A stretch of DNA of 55,077 nt from Gammaproteobacteria bacterium (GTDB lineage Bacteria; Pseudomonadota; Gammaproteobacteria; Steroidobacterales; Steroidobacteraceae). A program made the position numbers and the translations under genes. Where the stretch lies: NCBI GenBank assembly GCA_016874055.1, contig VGVG01000009.1, positions 1 through 55,077 on the forward strand, given 5' to 3'. Positions 9,572 to 17,902 of this stretch are shown here, in pieces. How positions within the stretch are numbered: the stretch's first letter is position 1; each line of letters starts with the position of its first letter. The notes under the pieces are model-generated. The model was not told the DNA's origin. It did not search any database and saw only the letters and a list, made by a program, of their open reading frames with translations.

Positions 9572-10358
9572 TTAACCGGCCGCGTCTTTATCCCGCTCGA
9601 TCAGGGCGTACGCCGAGTGGTTGTGGATCGACTCGAAGTTCTCGGCCTCGACGATGTAGGCGGCGACGCGATCTTCGGCATTGAGCCGCATTGCGATATC
9701 GCGCACCAGATCCTCGACAAACTTGGGGTTGTCGTAGGCTTTCTCGGTAACATACTTCTCGTCGGGGCGCTTCAAGATTCCAAAGACCTCGCAAGAAACC
9801 TCGGACTCCGCGATATCAATGAGCTCTTCGATCCAGAGATGCTCGCGCAGCTTCGCGGTGATGGTCACGTGCGAACGTTGGTTGTGAGCGCCCCGATCAG
9901 AAATGCGCTTGCTGCAGGGGAAAAGGGTCGTGACGGGTACCACCACCCGCACCCACATCTCGGTCGAGGTGCCGCGCTGCTCCCCGATGAGCGTCGCGCG
10001 GTAGTCCATCAGGCTCTCGACGCCCGATACTGGCGCTTTCTTCATCACAAAGAACGGAAAACTCATCTCGATATGACCCGACTCTGCCTCGAGGCGTCGA
10101 GTCATTTCACCCAGTATGCGCCGAAAGTTCTCGACGGCCGTGCAAGATCTCGACGAAGCGAGACATATGCGTGCCTTTGAAATCATGCGGCAAGCCCACA
10201 TACATATTGAACGTTGCTACGGTGTGCTACTCGCCGCTCGATCGATCGCGTAACTTCACCGGATGCGTTGTGTCCTTGATGCCGACCTTATTGATCGGTA
10301 GCTGTCGCATATCTACCCGCGACTGCACATCCCCGACGGTCTGAACCACAGCATTCAT
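9572..10358 (-). pseudogene. folE2: Broken GTP cyclohydrolase FolE2
   Basis: FolE2 makes dihydroneopterin triphosphate for folate and queuosine synthesis. Reading from ATG 10358 the first 43 codons match the family (MNAVVQTVGDVQ, MRQLPINKVGIKDTTHPVKL), then codon 44 is an amber TAG (10229-10227) where FolE2 proteins have Gln or Ser. Homology continues in the same frame ([26 protein letters not shown]) to about 10137 and then jumps frame to [11 protein letters not shown] and onwards. Compared with Neisseria FolE2 about 17 bases are missing there. The rest is well kept: the zinc cysteine in [19 protein letters not shown], and [10 protein letters not shown]. Two independent lesions with an otherwise intact active site indicate recent inactivation, or assembly error. 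Confidence 0.85.
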
Positions 10359-10361
10359 TGA

Positions 10362-12257
10362 TCAGGTCCCTGTAAGCGACAGGTTGTTCTGCGTTGGCCA
10401 CCAGCCGTCAACTTGCTTCGCAAGACCCGCTGCATCAAGGCCAGCGAGGGCGAGGCAGTCCTCGCGACCACCATGCTCGATGAACCGATCGGGGATACCG
10501 ATGAGGTGCAGCGGCAAGGTGATGCCCGCTTCGGCTAGCATTTCAGCGACCGCCGAGCCCGCGCCACCCTGGACGGCATTCTCTTCGACTGTGATGATGG
10601 CGTGATGATGCGTCGCGATCCGCTTTATTAATGCCATGTCGAGCGGCTTAATGAAGCGCATGTCAACGAGCGTGGCATCGAGCCGCTCGGCGATGGGGCG
10701 CACCGCATGCAGCAGCGTACCGAATACCAAGATGGCGAGGCCACTTTGGCCCTCGCGGCGCACGATACCGCGACCGACGGGAACCTCCGACATCTCGCGC
10801 ATCGCGGGTGTGCCATTCCCGAGACCGCGCGGATAACGAACCGCTGAGGGGCCAGAGAGCGTCGTCGCAGTGTAGAGCATCTGACGACACTCATTCTCGT
10901 CCGATGGCACCATCAGCACCATATTCGGGATGCAGCGTAGATAAGAGATGTCATAAGCGCCTTGATGGGTCGCACCGTCACCGCCGACGAGGCCCGCGCG
11001 ATCGAGCGCAAACACCACTGGCAGTTTCTGCAGCGCAACGTCGTGGATTAACTGATCGTATCCTCGCTGCAAGAACGTCGAGTAGATTGCTACCACGGGC
11101 TTCCAACCCTCGCAGGCGAGGCCCGCGGCAAAGGTCACGGCATGCTGCTCAGCGATCGCTACGTCGAAATACCGGTCGGGAAATTTCCTCGAGAACTCCA
11201 CAAGCCCCGAGCCTTCGCGCATCGCTGGGGTGATGCCGATGAGCTTGGGCTCGCGCTCGGCCATATCGCACAGCCACTCGCCAAAGATTTGCGAGAACGA
11301 GGGGCCTGCCGACTTTTCCTTAAAGATGGTGCCGCTAGCCGGGTCGAACGCGCCCGGACCGTGCCATGTGATGGGATCAACTTCGGCAGGTGTATAGCCC
11401 TTACCCTTACGCGTGATTAAGTGCAGGAACTGCGGACCCCTTAAGAGTCGCTGATTGCGCAGCGTACGCACGAGGGCGCTGATGTCGTGACCATCGATGG
11501 GTCCGATGTAGTTGAACCCGAGCGCCTCGAAGAGGCTGCCTGGCAGGATCATTCCCTTAAAATACTCCTCAGAGCGGCGCGCGAACTCCCACGCGACGGG
11601 CATCTTCGAGAGCACCTTCTTACCCGTCTCGCGCAGCGCTGCATACTTGCGGCTCGAGAGCACGCGCGTGAGGTATTTCGAGAGCGCCCCCACATTCTCG
11701 GAAATCGACATGTCGTTGTCGTTGAGCACCACGAGCAGATCGGCGCGAAGTGAGCCGGCGTTATTGAGCGCCTCGAACGCCATGCCAGCCGTCATCGCGC
11801 CATCACCGATGACCGCGACCACTCGCCGCGATGCACCTTCGCGCTTGGCCGCCACCGCCATGCCGAGCGCTGAACTGATTGAGGTGCTCGAGTGGCCGAC
11901 ACCGAAGGTGTCGTACTCGCTTTCGGCGCGCGTTGGGAAAGGCGCGAGTCCGTCCTTTTGTTTGATCGTATCGAGTCGATCACGACGACCCGTGAGCACC
12001 TTGTGCGGGTAGGCCTGGTGGCCGACATCCCACACGAGGCGATCTTTGGGTGTGTCGTAAACGTAGTGCAATGCGACCGAGAGTTCGACCGTGCCGAGGC
12101 CGGCTGCGAAGTGACCGCCGCGCGTGGCGACGGTATTAATCAGATATCGACGTAGCTCCTGACAGACCTCCCCTAAAGACTCGACCGGTAGCGCGCGCAG
12201 GTCGGCCGGCGAGTTGATCTTTGAGAGCAACGGATATCGTTCGTCAAGCGAAGTCAT
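10362..12257 (-). CDS. dxs: 1-deoxy-D-xylulose-5-phosphate synthase
   Basis: Dxs is the thiamine diphosphate enzyme that joins pyruvate and glyceraldehyde 3-phosphate, the entry step of the MEP isoprenoid pathway. The protein has 631 residues (E. coli 620). Recognisable parts are [14 protein letters not shown], the ThDP motif [18 protein letters not shown], the catalytic Glu in [15 protein letters not shown], and [18 protein letters not shown]. The start at ATG 12257 gives [14 protein letters not shown]; the frame is open further upstream but that part is the reverse reading of ispA. It follows ispA by 17 bases and ends four bases before folE2, so all are probably cotranscribed from xseB. Confidence 0.97.
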   Translation of the reverse strand: MTSLDERYPLLSKINSPADLRALPVESLGEVCQELRRYLINTVATRGGHFAAGLGTVELSVALHYVYDTPKDRLVWDVGHQAYPHKVLTGRRDRLDTIKQKDGLAPFPTRAESEYDTFGVGHSSTSISSALGMAVAAKREGASRRVVAVIGDGAMTAGMAFEALNNAGSLRADLLVVLNDNDMSISENVGALSKYLTRVLSSRKYAALRETGKKVLSKMPVAWEFARRSEEYFKGMILPGSLFEALGFNYIGPIDGHDISALVRTLRNQRLLRGPQFLHLITRKGKGYTPAEVDPITWHGPGAFDPASGTIFKEKSAGPSFSQIFGEWLCDMAEREPKLIGITPAMREGSGLVEFSRKFPDRYFDVAIAEQHAVTFAAGLACEGWKPVVAIYSTFLQRGYDQLIHDVALQKLPVVFALDRAGLVGGDGATHQGAYDISYLRCIPNMVLMVPSDENECRQMLYTATTLSGPSAVRYPRGLGNGTPAMREMSEVPVGRGIVRREGQSGLAILVFGTLLHAVRPIAERLDATLVDMRFIKPLDMALIKRIATHHHAIITVEENAVQGGAGSAVAEMLAEAGITLPLHLIGIPDRFIEHGGREDCLALAGLDAAGLAKQVDGWWPTQNNLSLTGT

Positions 12258-12274
12258 GGGACCGCGACAGTGTA

Positions 12275-13153
12275 TTAGTTCGCACGGCCAATGACGAAAC
12301 CGGCAAGCGCCTCGAGCCCCTTTCCGGCGGTTCCGAGCGGGGTAAGGGCGGCGCACGCCCGGGCCCGCTGGGCCTCGGCGGCGGCTTTTGCGCCCTTGAG
12401 GCCCATGAGGCTCGTGTAGGTCGGCTTGTCGTGAGCAGCGTCCGCCCCGGCGATTTTTCCAATAGCGTCGGTCGTACCGGTCACATCTAAAATGTCGTCC
12501 TGGATCTGGAACGCGAGCCCGATCGCCGCGCCGAACTCGTGCAGGGCATGCCACTTCGGACCCGACAGCACGCCCGCTGCGGCAGCACCGAGCAGGACTG
12601 AGGTCTCGATTAGCGCGCCGGTCTTAAGCCGATGCATCTGCTGCAGCGCCGAAACGTCGAGCTTGCGACCCACCGATTCAAGATCGAAGGCCTGTCCGCC
12701 GGCCATGCCGGAGGTCCCGATACCGGCTGCGAGCAGTCGCACCATGGCGAGGCGATGAACCGCTTCCTCGGGTAATTGATTGGCAGGGCCTGCGAGACGT
12801 TCGAAGGCAAGGGCCTGCAGGGCATCGCCCGCGAGGATCGCTGAGGCCTCACCGAACGCCTTGTGACACGAGGGGCGACCGCGACGCAGATCGTCATTAT
12901 CCATCGCCGGAAGGTCGTCGTGGATGAGACTATAGACGTGAACGAGTTCGACGGCTGCGGCGGGATCGTCCAAAGATTCGAGCGAGGCACCGAGCGCGAC
13001 GCCTACGGTGTAGACGAGTGTCGGGCGCAGTCGCTTGCCACCCCCGAGCGCGCTGTAACGCATCGCTTCGACGAGGCGGGTGGATCCTGAGCCCGTTTGC
13101 GATAGCGTGCCTTCGAGCACGCACTCGATCCGCTTGCGGTAATCCATGTTCAC
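12275..13153 (-). CDS. ispA: Farnesyl diphosphate synthase
   Basis: A 292-residue short-chain trans-prenyltransferase making geranyl and farnesyl diphosphate from IPP and DMAPP. It has the first aspartate-rich motif in [17 protein letters not shown] and the second in [11 protein letters not shown]. The gene begins at GTG 13153, overlapping the xseB stop as GTGA, or two codons later at ATG 13147. The xseB-ispA-dxs order is the same as in E. coli and supports the assignment to IspA rather than octaprenyl synthase. Confidence 0.95.
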   Translation of the reverse strand: MNMDYRKRIECVLEGTLSQTGSGSTRLVEAMRYSALGGGKRLRPTLVYTVGVALGASLESLDDPAAAVELVHVYSLIHDDLPAMDNDDLRRGRPSCHKAFGEASAILAGDALQALAFERLAGPANQLPEEAVHRLAMVRLLAAGIGTSGMAGGQAFDLESVGRKLDVSALQQMHRLKTGALIETSVLLGAAAAGVLSGPKWHALHEFGAAIGLAFQIQDDILDVTGTTDAIGKIAGADAAHDKPTYTSLMGLKGAKAAAEAQRARACAALTPLGTAGKGLEALAGFVIGRAN

Positions 13154-13410
13154 TCGTCCTGCGAGGCCTCATGATCCTCGCCCGTCTCGAAGTCTTCGAG
13201 ATTCACTTCGCCACCGCGCTTGAGCAAAATATCGACCCGAGCTTGAGCCGCATCGAGTGCACCCTGGCAATCGCGGGTGAGGGCGATGCCCTTCTCGAAG
13301 GACTTTAAAGAGTCTTCGATTGCGAGGTCACCCGCTTCGAGCTTTTCGACGATGGCTTCGAGCTCGGCAAGGGACTTTTCGAAGTCGGGCGTGCGCTTGG
13401 TTTTGCTCAT
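13150..13410 (-). CDS. xseB: Exodeoxyribonuclease VII small subunit
   Basis: XseB is the small helical subunit of the single-strand-specific exonuclease VII. The frame MSKTKRTPDFEKSLAELEAI continues with VEKLEAGDLAIEDSLKSFE, the family core, then an acidic tail. From ATG 13410 it has 86 residues; E. coli XseB has 80. An ATG six codons upstream (13428) is also possible. It is the first gene of the minus-strand xseB-ispA-dxs run and faces the rubrerythrin gene across a 135-base divergent promoter region. The large subunit XseA is not in the window. Confidence 0.93.
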   Translation of the reverse strand: MSKTKRTPDFEKSLAELEAIVEKLEAGDLAIEDSLKSFEKGIALTRDCQGALDAAQARVDILLKRGGEVNLEDFETGEDHEASQDE

Positions 13411-13453
13411 AGCGGTTTTTTCCAACACGACCCTCGCGAGGGGGTCTGGCGGG

Positions 13454-13483
13454 TTGACGGTGGGGGGTCCGCAGAACTACATT
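13454..13483 (+). promoter_or_regulatory. Possible sigma-70 promoter for the rubrerythrin operon
   Basis: TTGACG at 13454-13459 and TACATT at 13478-13483 are separated by 18 bases, a plausible -35/-10 pair. The expected transcription start, near 13490, falls right at the palindrome described next. Assigned by eye only. Confidence 0.4.
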
Positions 13484-13492
13484 GTTTGGACA

Positions 13493-13509
13493 GTTAAACT
13501 TAGTTTAAC
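13493..13509. promoter_or_regulatory. Palindrome upstream of rubrerythrin, possible operator
   Basis: GTTAAAC-TTA-GTTTAAC is a perfect 7-base inverted repeat with a 3-base spacer. It lies just downstream of the likely -10 element and 37 bases before the rubrerythrin start, the place where a repressor would block initiation or early elongation. It is AT-rich in a GC-rich setting. The binding regulator is unknown. Confidence 0.5.
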
Positions 13510-13545
13510 CGTTTCCCAAGGACTTCCGACACAAGGAGAGATTCC

Positions 13546-13959
13546 GTGCATCTCAAAGGCAGCAAGACCGAAAAGAACCTGAAGGACGCCTTCGCGGGTG
13601 AGTCTCAGGCCAACCGCCGTTACCTCTATTTCGCAGCCAAAGCCGACGTCGAAGGTTTTAACGACGTCTCTGCCGTGTTCCGCTCGACTGCGGAAGGTGA
13701 GACGGGCCACGCTCACGGCCACCTCGAATACCTTGAGGCGGTAGGCGATCCGGCTACGGGTTTGCCGATCGGTGACACGAAGTCGAACCTTGAGGCCTCC
13801 ATCGCCGGCGAGACGCACGAGTACACCGATATGTACCCGGGCATGGCGAGGACCGCTCGTGACGAGGGCTTCGACGAAATTGCCGACTGGTTCGAGACCC
13901 TCGCCAAGGCCGAGCGCTCCCACGCGAACCGCTTCACCAAGGCTCTCGAGTCCATCTAA
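13546..13959 (+). CDS. Rubrerythrin (diiron domain only)
   Basis: A 137-residue ferritin-like diiron protein of the rubrerythrin family, which acts as a peroxidase and oxidative-stress scavenger in the cytoplasm. It starts at GTG 13546 behind a good AAGGAG site. Likely iron ligands are in [13 protein letters not shown] (Glu20), [10 protein letters not shown] (ExxH near residue 53), [11 protein letters not shown], and [10 protein letters not shown]. It lacks the C-terminal rubredoxin domain of classical rubrerythrins, so electrons would have to come from another protein. The next gene, a cysteine-rich Fe-S oxidoreductase, is a natural candidate. It is the first gene of a three-gene module and has its own promoter. 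Confidence 0.93.
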   Translation: MHLKGSKTEKNLKDAFAGESQANRRYLYFAAKADVEGFNDVSAVFRSTAEGETGHAHGHLEYLEAVGDPATGLPIGDTKSNLEASIAGETHEYTDMYPGMARTARDEGFDEIADWFETLAKAERSHANRFTKALESI

Positions 13960-13978
13960 ATCGTTCTCCAGTACGGCG

Positions 13979-14005
13979 ACGTCGGATGCCCTGAGGCGCC
14001 GACGT
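13979..14005 (+). terminator. Hairpin between rubrerythrin and the Fe-S gene
   Basis: ACGTCGG and CCGACGT form a perfect 7-base stem, with a further GCC/GGC stem around a CTGA loop inside it. It is followed by TTGTCTT rather than a clean T-run, so it may be a leaky terminator or an mRNA-stability hairpin that sets the ratio between rubrerythrin and the downstream genes. Confidence 0.4.
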
Positions 14006-14049
14006 TGTCTTGCTGATTCCGGTGAGCGCATTTCCCAAGGACAGGGACG

Positions 14050-15396
14050 ATGAGCAACAGTACGATCACAGGCAGCCGCGAAGGATCACTCGAAGCGCCT
14101 ACGCGTCATCCGCTCAATTGGCGCGATCCCTCGTTCTACGACGAAGCGGCTCTCGAGAAAGAGCTCGAGCGTGTGTTCGACATTTGTCACGGCTGTCGCC
14201 GCTGTTTCTCGCTCTGTAATAGTTTCCCCACCTTGTTCGACGCGGCCGATGAAGCGCCCTCTGGCGAACTCGATACGGTCGATAAAAAGGTTTACTGGGA
14301 CGTTGTTAATCACTGTTATCTCTGTGACATGTGTTACATGACGAAATGTCCTTACGTTCCGCCTCATCCATGGAACCTCGATTTCCCGCATCTAATGCTG
14401 CGCGCCAAAGCCATCAAGGCAAAAAAAGGCGAAGTTCGGATGCGCGATAAAATTCTCTCGTCGACGGATATCGTCGGTCGCATCGCCGGAATTCCGGTGA
14501 TTATGCAGGCTGTCAATGCCGCCAATAAAACCGAAATCGGCCGTAAGCTGCTCGATGTTACGCTCGGCGTGGCGACCGATGCGCCGATCCCCGAGTACCA
14601 CGCGAACACTGCTCGTCGGCAGCTCGCCGGTCGCGAGCTCAAGGCCGAAGCGAAGCCCACTGACGAGACTCGCGGTAAGGTCGTTCTCTTTACGACCTGT
14701 TACGGTAACCGCAACGAGCCCGATCTCAACCTCAATCTCGTGAAAATATTCGAGCACAACGGCATTCCCGTGAAGATCGCGTCGCAAGAAAAATGCTGTG
14801 GCATGCCGAAGCTCGAGCTCGGCGATCTTGAGACCGTTGCTCGCCACAAAGCCGCGAACATCCCTGCGCTCAAGCAGGCGATCGACCAGGGTTACGATAT
14901 CGTCGCGCCCATTCCGTCGTGCGTACTGATGTTTAAGCAAGAACTGCCGCTGATGTTTCCGGAGGATCCCGATGTACAGGCCGTGAAGGCCCGCATTTTC
15001 GATCCCTTTGAGTACCTCATGCTGCGCCACAAGGTGGGGCTCTTTCGTACTGATTTCGCCGAAGAGCTCGGCAACGTGAGCTACCACGTACCTTGTCATC
15101 TGCGCGTTCAGAACATCGGCCTCAAGACGCGCGATGTCCTCAAGCTCGTGCCGAATACGACCATCGACGTGATCGAGCGTTGCTCAGGACACAACGGCAC
15201 CTACGCGGTGAAGAGGGAGTTCCGTCCCGCCTCGGTCAAGATTGGGAAGCCAGTCATGAGCCGCATTGAAAAAGCCAACCCCGACCATTACACCTCCGAC
15301 TGCCCGATGGCAGGGCATCAGATCGAGACGGGTCTTAAGGATCCGAAGGATCCGGAGCACCCGCTTAAGTTACTACGTACGGCTTATGGAATTTGA
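14050..15396 (+). CDS. Cysteine-rich Fe-S oxidoreductase (GlpC/heterodisulfide reductase-like)
   Basis: A 448-residue soluble protein with two N-terminal [4Fe-4S] motifs, C46-x2-C49-x2-C52-x3-C56 (CHGCRRCFSLC) and C89-x2-C92-x2-C95-x4-C100-P (CYLCDMCYMTKCP). Two CCG-type cysteine-rich modules follow, seen in EKCCGMPKLELGD and later CSGHNG/DCPMAGHQ. This is the arrangement of GlpC and the HdrD/LutA families, which pass electrons between Fe-S clusters and a quinone, disulfide or protein partner. There are no membrane helices. Its position between a rubredoxin-less rubrerythrin and DUF3501 suggests it reduces the rubrerythrin; this is inference. It does not carry a flavin-binding domain. Confidence 0.88.
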   Translation: MSNSTITGSREGSLEAPTRHPLNWRDPSFYDEAALEKELERVFDICHGCRRCFSLCNSFPTLFDAADEAPSGELDTVDKKVYWDVVNHCYLCDMCYMTKCPYVPPHPWNLDFPHLMLRAKAIKAKKGEVRMRDKILSSTDIVGRIAGIPVIMQAVNAANKTEIGRKLLDVTLGVATDAPIPEYHANTARRQLAGRELKAEAKPTDETRGKVVLFTTCYGNRNEPDLNLNLVKIFEHNGIPVKIASQEKCCGMPKLELGDLETVARHKAANIPALKQAIDQGYDIVAPIPSCVLMFKQELPLMFPEDPDVQAVKARIFDPFEYLMLRHKVGLFRTDFAEELGNVSYHVPCHLRVQNIGLKTRDVLKLVPNTTIDVIERCSGHNGTYAVKREFRPASVKIGKPVMSRIEKANPDHYTSDCPMAGHQIETGLKDPKDPEHPLKLLRTAYGI

Positions 15397-15400
15397 CGCT

Positions 15401-15985
15401 ATGCAAAAACTCACCACCGCCGATCTCATGCCCCTCGAGACCTACGCCCGTGAGCGTCAGACGTTTCGTAGCAAGGTCATCGCGCACAAGAAAATACGCA
15501 CCGTCCCGGTGGGGCCGAACACGACCTGGCTCTTCGAAGACCGACTGACCATTCAGTATCAAGTGCAGGAAATGCTGCGCACCGAGCGCATCTTCGAGCC
15601 TGAGGGCATCGCAGAGGAGTTGCATGCTTACAACCCGCTCATTCCCGACGGTCGCAACTGGACGGTGACCTTACTCGTCGAGTTCGCTGACTCCGCGACC
15701 CGTCCGCATCATCTTGCGCGCCTCAAAGGTATTGAGGATCGTTGCTACGTGCAGGTTGCCGACTTCTCGCGCGTCTACGCCATCGCCGACGAAGACCTTG
15801 AGCGCGAAAACGAAGAGAAGACATCGTCCGTGCATTTCCTGCGTTTCGAACTCACCGAGGCCATGGTGGGAGCACTGCGCTCAAGCGCGCGGCTCGTTGT
15901 CGGCATCGATCATGCGAACTACACGCATGCGAACGATGCGTTGCCCGAGGCGTCACGTAAGGCGCTGCTCGCCGACCTCGACTAG
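15401..15985 (+). CDS. DUF3501 family protein
   Basis: A 194-residue soluble protein of a conserved family without known function, found in many proteobacteria beside rubrerythrin and Fe-S oxidoreductase genes. It starts at ATG 15401, four bases after the Fe-S gene (MQKLTTADLMPLETYARER); an ATG at 15386 in the same frame would overlap it. Visible features include KIRTVPVGPNTTWLFEDRLT, LIPDGRNWTVTLLVEFAD and a C-terminal VVGIDHANYTHAND. There is no cysteine cluster, signal peptide or membrane segment. By position it is a partner or assembly factor of the redox module. Confidence 0.85.
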   Translation: MQKLTTADLMPLETYARERQTFRSKVIAHKKIRTVPVGPNTTWLFEDRLTIQYQVQEMLRTERIFEPEGIAEELHAYNPLIPDGRNWTVTLLVEFADSATRPHHLARLKGIEDRCYVQVADFSRVYAIADEDLERENEEKTSSVHFLRFELTEAMVGALRSSARLVVGIDHANYTHANDALPEASRKALLADLD

Positions 15986-16009
15986 GCCGATTTAGCCTAG
16001 AATTGGGGG

Positions 16010-17902
16010 ATGGCAAAAGATTACGACGCCTCAGCGATTGAGGTTCTTACCGGATTGGAGCCCGTTCGGCGCCGTCCGGGCATGTATACCGACACGAGCC
16101 GACCCAATCACCTTGCTCATGAGGTCGTCGACAACAGCGTCGACGAAGCACTCGCTGGACATGCCAAGCAGATCGATGTCACCCTTTTTAGAGACGGCTC
16201 TCTCGAGGTCTCGGACGACGGCCGAGGCATGCCGGTTGATATCCACCCTCAAGAAAAAGTAAGCGGCGTCGAACTCATCCTCACGCGTCTGCACGCCGGT
16301 GGCAAATTCGACAGCGGTAACTATAACTTCTCCGGTGGTCTGCACGGCGTCGGTGTTTCGGTGGTCAACGCGCTCTCAAAGCAACTCGAGTGCTGGGTGC
16401 GTCGCGGTGGTAAGGAATACAACATCGGTTTTCGCGACGGCAAAATCAGCTCTAAGCTCGAAGTCGTTGGTGCTGTAGGTCAGCGCAACACGGGTACCAC
16501 CGTCCGCTTCTGGCCCGATCCTAAATTCTTTGAGTCTGACAAGTTCTCGCTACCGCAGCTCCGTCATACGCTCAAGGCTAAGGCCGTGCTGTGTCCGGGT
16601 CTCCGTATCATCTTCACCAACGAAGCGACGGGGGAAAAGGATAACTGGTTTTTCGCCGGTGACTTAGGTGCCTATCTCGTCGATGAACTCGGCAAAGCCG
16701 AACGCTTGCCGGCCGAGCCCATCACGGGCAAGCGCGAGAATGACCAGGAAAGCGTCGACTTTGCGATCTGCTGGGCGCCCGATAGCGAAGGTGCCATCGC
16801 CGAAAGCTACGTCAATCTTATCCCGACAACTGACGGTGGAACCCATGTTAACGGTTTGCGCAGCGGAACGGCGGCGGCGGTACGCGAGTTCTGCGAGTTT
16901 CGTAATCTCTTGCCGCGCGGCATCAAGCTCGCGCCCGAGGACATGTGGGACGGTGTGCGTTACATGCTCTCGATCAAAATCCGCGAACCACAATTCGCTG
17001 GTCAAACTAAAGAGCGCCTTGCCTCGCGTGATGCCGCACAGCTTGTCGAGGGTTATGCCAAAGACGCGATTAGTCTGTGGCTCGCACAACACCCGGATAC
17101 CGGCGAGCGCATCGCACAGTTCGCCATCGAGAACGCTACGCAGCGCCTCAAGGCTGCTCAAAAAGTGCAGCGTAAGCGTATCTCGGGGGGGCCCGCATTG
17201 CCCGGAAAGCTTGCCGATTGCGCAGGCGATGATCCGATGCGCTCCGAGCTTTTCTTGGTCGAAGGTGATTCAGCCGGCGGTTCGGCTAAACAAGCACGTG
17301 ACAAAGATTTTCAGGCCGTCATGCCGCTACGCGGTAAGATTTTGAATACTTGGGAGCTTGAGCCGGGCGAGATCGGCTCGTCGGCCGAAGTGCACGACAT
17401 CAGCGTGGCCATTGGCATTGACCCGGGTACCTCCGAACTCTCGAGGCTGCGCTATCACAAAATTTGCATCCTCGCCGATGCCGACTCGGATGGTCAGCAC
17501 ATCGCGACCTTGCTGTGTGCGTTGTTCCTGCGGCATTTTAGGCCGCTTGTTGCACAGGGGCACGTATATGTGGCGATGCCGCCACTCTACCGGATTGATG
17601 CGGGCAAGCAGGTTTTATACGCTCTCGACGATACTGAACGCGATGCGTTCCTGCAGCGCCTCAATTACGAGAAGATGAAAGCGAAGCCGCAGGTTACGCG
17701 GTTCAAGGGGCTTGGCGAAATGAATCCCTCGCAGCTACGCGAGACGACGATGGATCCGCGCACGCGGCGACTCGTGCAGCTCACACTCGATGCGACCGAC
17801 CAGACCGATAGTCTTATGGATATGCTGCTCGCCAAGAAACGCACTGCTGATCGTCGCCAATGGCTCGAGCAGAAAGGTAATCGTGTACAGGTGAGCGTCT
17901 GA
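16010..17902 (+). CDS. parE: DNA topoisomerase IV subunit B
   Basis: ParE is the ATPase subunit of topoisomerase IV, which decatenates daughter chromosomes. The protein is 630 residues, the same length as in E. coli. It has the GHKL ATP site ([27 protein letters not shown]) in the N-terminal half and the TOPRIM metal site ([14 protein letters not shown] and [17 protein letters not shown]) in the C-terminal half. The short length and lack of a GyrB-specific insert distinguish it from GyrB. It starts 24 bases after the DUF3501 gene, and parC follows immediately. Confidence 0.96.
   Translation: MAKDYDASAIEVLTGLEPVRRRPGMYTDTSRPNHLAHEVVDNSVDEALAGHAKQIDVTLFRDGSLEVSDDGRGMPVDIHPQEKVSGVELILTRLHAGGKFDSGNYNFSGGLHGVGVSVVNALSKQLECWVRRGGKEYNIGFRDGKISSKLEVVGAVGQRNTGTTVRFWPDPKFFESDKFSLPQLRHTLKAKAVLCPGLRIIFTNEATGEKDNWFFAGDLGAYLVDELGKAERLPAEPITGKRENDQESVDFAICWAPDSEGAIAESYVNLIPTTDGGTHVNGLRSGTAAAVREFCEFRNLLPRGIKLAPEDMWDGVRYMLSIKIREPQFAGQTKERLASRDAAQLVEGYAKDAISLWLAQHPDTGERIAQFAIENATQRLKAAQKVQRKRISGGPALPGKLADCAGDDPMRSELFLVEGDSAGGSAKQARDKDFQAVMPLRGKILNTWELEPGEIGSSAEVHDISVAIGIDPGTSELSRLRYHKICILADADSDGQHIATLLCALFLRHFRPLVAQGHVYVAMPPLYRIDAGKQVLYALDDTERDAFLQRLNYEKMKAKPQVTRFKGLGEMNPSQLRETTMDPRTRRLVQLTLDATDQTDSLMDMLLAKKRTADRRQWLEQKGNRVQVSV

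Noticed and set aside
9569-10180. A 203-codon plus-strand open frame opposite folE2
   Set aside because: It is the mirror of the folE2 coding strand, shows no family resemblance and has no start context. The minus strand holds the clear homology.
10227-10229. TAG in folE2 as a programmed amber readthrough or pyrrolysine codon
   Set aside because: A second, independent frame break follows about 90 bases later, and the position is not a catalytic residue. Ordinary inactivation fits better.
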